NCBI GenBank assembly: GCA_030431825.1
Contig: JAUIIJ010000003.1
Location: 1 to 64,000 of the forward strand
DNA from: Alphaproteobacteria bacterium
GTDB taxonomy: Bacteria > Pseudomonadota > Alphaproteobacteria > Rhodobacterales > Rhodobacteraceae
Length of the DNA stretch: 64,000 bases
Direction of reading: 5' to 3'
Shown: positions 62,492 to 64,000 of the stretch, piece by piece
Layout: the number at the start of each line of letters is the position of its first letter
How positions within the stretch are numbered: position 1 is the first letter of the stretch
The notes under the pieces: generated by a model
What the model saw: the letters and a program-made list of their open reading frames with translations, nothing else
Told to the model about the DNA's origin: nothing
Database searches by the model: none
Translations under genes and position numbers: made by a program

Positions 62492-62773
62492 TTCGTCGCC
62501 TCGAGATCACGTCTTTGCTGTTATTTATGATCGGCAACGCCATGATGCAAACGGAGAAGCCGCGACATCATGAACCATCACGGGAATGTTAGGGGCGCTT
62601 TCCGAACGGACGATCGCAGGCCCTGATCGCGCGGGGGTTGAGGTGAAGAAACCCACTCGCCGTGCAACGTCTTGAACTTGATCGAAAAGCCGCGGCCTGA
62701 TAATGTAATTTTTGTGAAGCCGGGTTTTCGTTGCCCGGTTGGTAACGAGATTTGGGAACAGGGACTTGAACAT

Positions 62774-63385
62774 ATGAATAGGAAACTACTGGCAGGCTGC
62801 GCAGCAGGTGCCTTGATGCTGGCGGGAGCCGCCCAGGCATCGACCTTCACGATCGGGGCGGGCTCTTCTGTCGACCTGACGCCGGTTGACGGCTTTTTCT
62901 CGGGCTGCACCGGTGCTGGCGACTGTATCAGCGAGAGCCTGGCAGACGGTCTGATCGGCACGACATTCGAGTTGAACAATGTCGGCGATTCCGAGACTTT
63001 CGATTTTCTGACCTTCACCGGCAACGGTACGGGTTTCTACGAGAACTACACGGCGTCTGCGACGCTCGCTTTCGACGCGCCGACCATCGCTGCGTCCAGT
63101 GGCGGTTCGGGTGGTGTCGTCGGTGTCATCGGCGGTTTCATCGGGGCTGGAGAGCTTCAGTGGGACGACGTGCCGGTTGATGTTGCCTTTGGCAATACCG
63201 GGATCGTTTCGATCAACTTCCAGGGTGGCCGCACGATCCTGCCCGGATCGTCGATCACCACGACCGCGACCGTCACGTTGGTGCAAGCCGACATTTCGCC
63301 GGTGCCGCTGCCGGCGTCGGGTCTGTTGTTGCTGGGCGGCATGGGTGGCCTCGTCGCCATGCGCCGCAGAAAGAAAGCGGCCTGA
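62774..63385 (+). CDS. VPLPA-CTERM sorting protein
   Basis: A 203-residue secreted protein starting MNRKLLAGCAAGALMLAGAA at 62774, with cleavage near QAS. The mature part is Gly/Ser/Thr-rich, low in charge and mostly beta. The C-terminus, VPLPASGLLLLGGMGGLVAM followed by RRRKKAA, is the VPLPA-CTERM signal processed by exosortase in Rhodobacterales. The protein is thus likely anchored and cleaved at the cell surface. The matching exosortase is not in the window. Confidence 0.85.
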   Translation: MNRKLLAGCAAGALMLAGAAQASTFTIGAGSSVDLTPVDGFFSGCTGAGDCISESLADGLIGTTFELNNVGDSETFDFLTFTGNGTGFYENYTASATLAFDAPTIAASSGGSGGVVGVIGGFIGAGELQWDDVPVDVAFGNTGIVSINFQGGRTILPGSSITTTATVTLVQADISPVPLPASGLLLLGGMGGLVAMRRRKKAA

Positions 63386-63410
63386 TACCAGCGATTTTGC
63401 AGGGTTTCGA

Positions 63411-63438
63411 AAAGGGCGGTCGCGGGACCGCCCTTTTT
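63411..63438 (+). terminator. Terminator of the VPLPA-CTERM gene
   Basis: AAAAGGGCGGT-CGCGGG-ACCGCCCTTTTT, a symmetric intrinsic terminator 26 bases after the stop. Confidence 0.9.
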
Positions 63439-63492
63439 CGTCGTGCCAGGTTCGTCGTGCCAAGACCGGTGTGACGCCCGGAACGCAGATGC

Positions 63493-63520
63493 AAAAAAAG
63501 GCGCCGGATGGCGCCTTTTT
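63493..63520 (-). terminator. Terminator of mmsA
   Basis: AAAAAAAGGCGCC-GGAT-GGCGCCTTTTT, symmetric and so possibly bidirectional, 18 bases beyond the mmsA stop on the reverse strand. Confidence 0.88.
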
Positions 63521-63537
63521 CGTTTCTTGCCGTGCAG

Positions 63538-64000
63538 TCATTCCATCACGGGAATGGAGAACTCTCCGCCGTCCTTGATGCCGCTGGGCCAGCGGGATGT
63601 CACGGTTTTGGTGCGGGTGTAGAACTTGAACGCATCAGGGCCGTGCTGGTTGAGGTCGCCGAATACCGATTTCTTCCAGCCGCCGAATGTATGATAGGCC
63701 AACGGCACGGGAATCGGAACGTTGATGCCGACCATGCCGACATTCACGCGATTGGCGAAGTCACGGGCCGTGTCACCGTCGCGGGTAAAGATCGCCGTGC
63801 CGTTGCCGTATTCATGATCCATCGCCAGTTTGAGCGCCTCTTCATAGGTTTGCGCGCGCACCGTGGTCAGAACCGGACCAAAAATTTCGGTCTTGTAGAT
63901 GTCCATGTCCGGGGTTGCGTGGTCAAAGAGATGCGCGCCGACAAAGTAACCGTTCTCGTATCCCTGCAGTTTGAAGTCACGCCCATCCACCACAAGCTTC
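63538..64000 (-). CDS. mmsA: Methylmalonate-semialdehyde dehydrogenase, CoA-acylating (partial)
   Basis: Only the C-terminal 153 codons are in the window; the start lies beyond 64000. EIFGPVLTTVRAQTYEEALKL and GINVPIPVPLAYHTFGGWKKS are typical of MmsA, the last specific enzyme of valine catabolism, which yields propionyl-CoA. The end, KTVTSRWPSG and a short tail, fits the family. It is separated from the other valine genes (56474-59546) by four unrelated ones, but a common regulon is likely. Confidence 0.9.
   Translation of the reverse strand, partial: KLVVDGRDFKLQGYENGYFVGAHLFDHATPDMDIYKTEIFGPVLTTVRAQTYEEALKLAMDHEYGNGTAIFTRDGDTARDFANRVNVGMVGINVPIPVPLAYHTFGGWKKSVFGDLNQHGPDAFKFYTRTKTVTSRWPSGIKDGGEFSIPVME

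Overview
The window looks like a chromosomal segment from a marine alphaproteobacterium of the Rhodobacteraceae (Roseobacter group). Supporting points are high GC, an iscR-suf operon of the Rhodobacterales type, a 407-residue 5-aminolevulinate synthase, a VPLPA-CTERM protein, an aroK-aroB pair beside xerD, and a valine-degradation operon. No species-level marker is present, so this assignment is an inference from gene content.

Layout: (1) 1-5937, reverse strand, is the tail end of a decayed prophage. It holds a repetitive appendage protein running off the left edge, small tail proteins, a DNA adenine methylase, a tail fibre protein, and a tail-tip gene that is frameshifted and cut off by an IS3-family transposase remnant (5942-6076). 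(2) 6211-7699: HD-domain phosphohydrolase, a small protein and an alpha/beta hydrolase. (3) 7882-15650: iscR and the Fe-S assembly operon (desulfurase, sufB, ybjQ-like, sufC, sufD, two membrane proteins, sufS) behind a perfect Irr/ICE-like palindrome, then tRNA-Arg(CCG). (4) 15976-23356: a two-component system divergent from a ribose-type ABC transporter operon ending in an SMP-30 lactonase. (5) 23384-35797: glycosyltransferase-like protein, class II HMG-CoA reductase, MobA-like transferase, dimethylglycine-dehydrogenase-like enzyme, CNNM/CBS protein, xerD, a periplasmic protein, a 49-residue membrane protein and aroK-aroB.

(6) 35846-43130 is the most unusual region. It holds a very large RTX subtilisin, a divergent 182-residue protein whose only cysteines are in its last six residues (CCTQCS), and, convergent with that, a YcaO-domain enzyme plus a SARP/BTAD-TPR regulator. 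I propose this as a candidate, apparently minimal, YcaO-dependent peptide-modification system. Two tRNA-Asp genes follow. (7) 43683-46292: methyltransferase, sulfotransferase-like protein and glycosyltransferase, probably for cell-surface work. (8) 46298-53828: META/YbaY protein, fluoroacetate-dehalogenase-like hydrolase, M20 peptidase, hemA, RodZ-like protein, ispG. (9) 54057-56352: tupBCA tungstate transporter. (10) 56474-59546: isobutyryl-CoA dehydrogenase, 3-hydroxyisobutyryl-CoA hydrolase and 3-hydroxyisobutyrate dehydrogenase for valine breakdown, with the next enzyme, mmsA, entering at the right edge (63538-64000). Between them lie ybdK, a methyltransferase, an L,D-transpeptidase and a VPLPA-CTERM protein.

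Two families of structured repeats (29911-29982 with 61792-61865; 26619-26713 with 56376-56473) sit immediately 3' of genes and look like mobile or repeated 3'-end hairpin elements.
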